Shown: piece by piece, positions 14,500 through 14,549 of the stretch
How positions within the stretch are numbered: the stretch's first letter is position 1
Layout: every line of letters begins with the position of its first letter
Assembly: GCA_023136735.1 (NCBI GenBank)
Contig: JAGLQQ010000199.1
Coordinates: forward strand, 1 to 14,549
Direction: 5' to 3'
DNA: 14,549 nt
DNA from: Candidatus Omnitrophota bacterium
GTDB taxonomy: Bacteria; Omnitrophota; Gorgyraeia; B26-G9
Notes under the pieces: model-generated
Database searches by the model: none
What the model was told of the DNA's origin: nothing
The model's input: only the letters and a program-made list of their open reading frames with translations
Translations under genes and position numbers: made by a program

Positions 14500-14549
14500 A
14501 GAGAGTTTTTTATTTTCATCTTTAGTGTTTGGAAAAACAGAGATAAGAT

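Overview
The window looks like part of the chromosome of an anaerobic, low-to-mid GC bacterium, probably uncultured. The support is [NiFe]-hydrogenase maturation genes (hypD, hypE), a sulfide-type thiazole synthase, a DUF39/COG1900 homocysteine-synthesis protein better known from methanogens and anaerobes, an Rnf-type ferredoxin:NAD+ oxidoreductase module, and a NfeD/flotillin membrane operon. Candidate phyla such as Omnitrophota, or another PVC-like or Clostridia-like anaerobe, would fit. This is a guess from gene content; there is no rRNA or marker gene to settle it. Coding density is high, and I see no insertion sequences, phage genes, CRISPR arrays or long repeats. The largest gene-free stretch is 264 bp (4821-5084).

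Region A (1-4159, + strand) is one tight run: hypD, hypE (8-bp overlap if its GTG start is right), thi4 and the DUF39 protein. The first two build the Fe(CN)2CO centre of a hydrogenase encoded elsewhere. The last two belong to families that use free sulfide to make thiamine thiazole and homocysteine. Region B (4188-5084) holds a CheC-family phosphatase on the - strand and a control region in which two good sigma70-like promoters point away from each other and share -10 bases.

Region C (5085-10535, + strand) is a translationally coupled operon: rnfC, rnfD, rnfB, an ASKHA/DUF4445 ATPase-like protein and mnmA. The first three junctions are all 4-bp ATGA overlaps. The order is unusual because rnfG, rnfE and rnfA, normally between rnfD and rnfB, are absent, and a DUF4445 protein without its usual [2Fe-2S] domain is attached to rnfB. 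RnfC and RnfB are the soluble and peripheral electron-carrying subunits. An attached ASKHA protein suggests, as inference only, that low-potential electrons are passed to an ATP-driven activator. The missing subunits may lie elsewhere in the genome.

Region D (14499 down to 10541, - strand) begins at a promoter near 14472-14499 and reads: long NfeD serine protease, short NfeD, FloA flotillin, a 167-aa one-TM protein, tRNA-Leu(CAA) and an 83-aa one-TM protein. NfeD and FloA are a known membrane-microdomain pair; the two small membrane proteins are unassigned. Region D converges on mnmA with only 5 bp between stop codons and no visible terminator.
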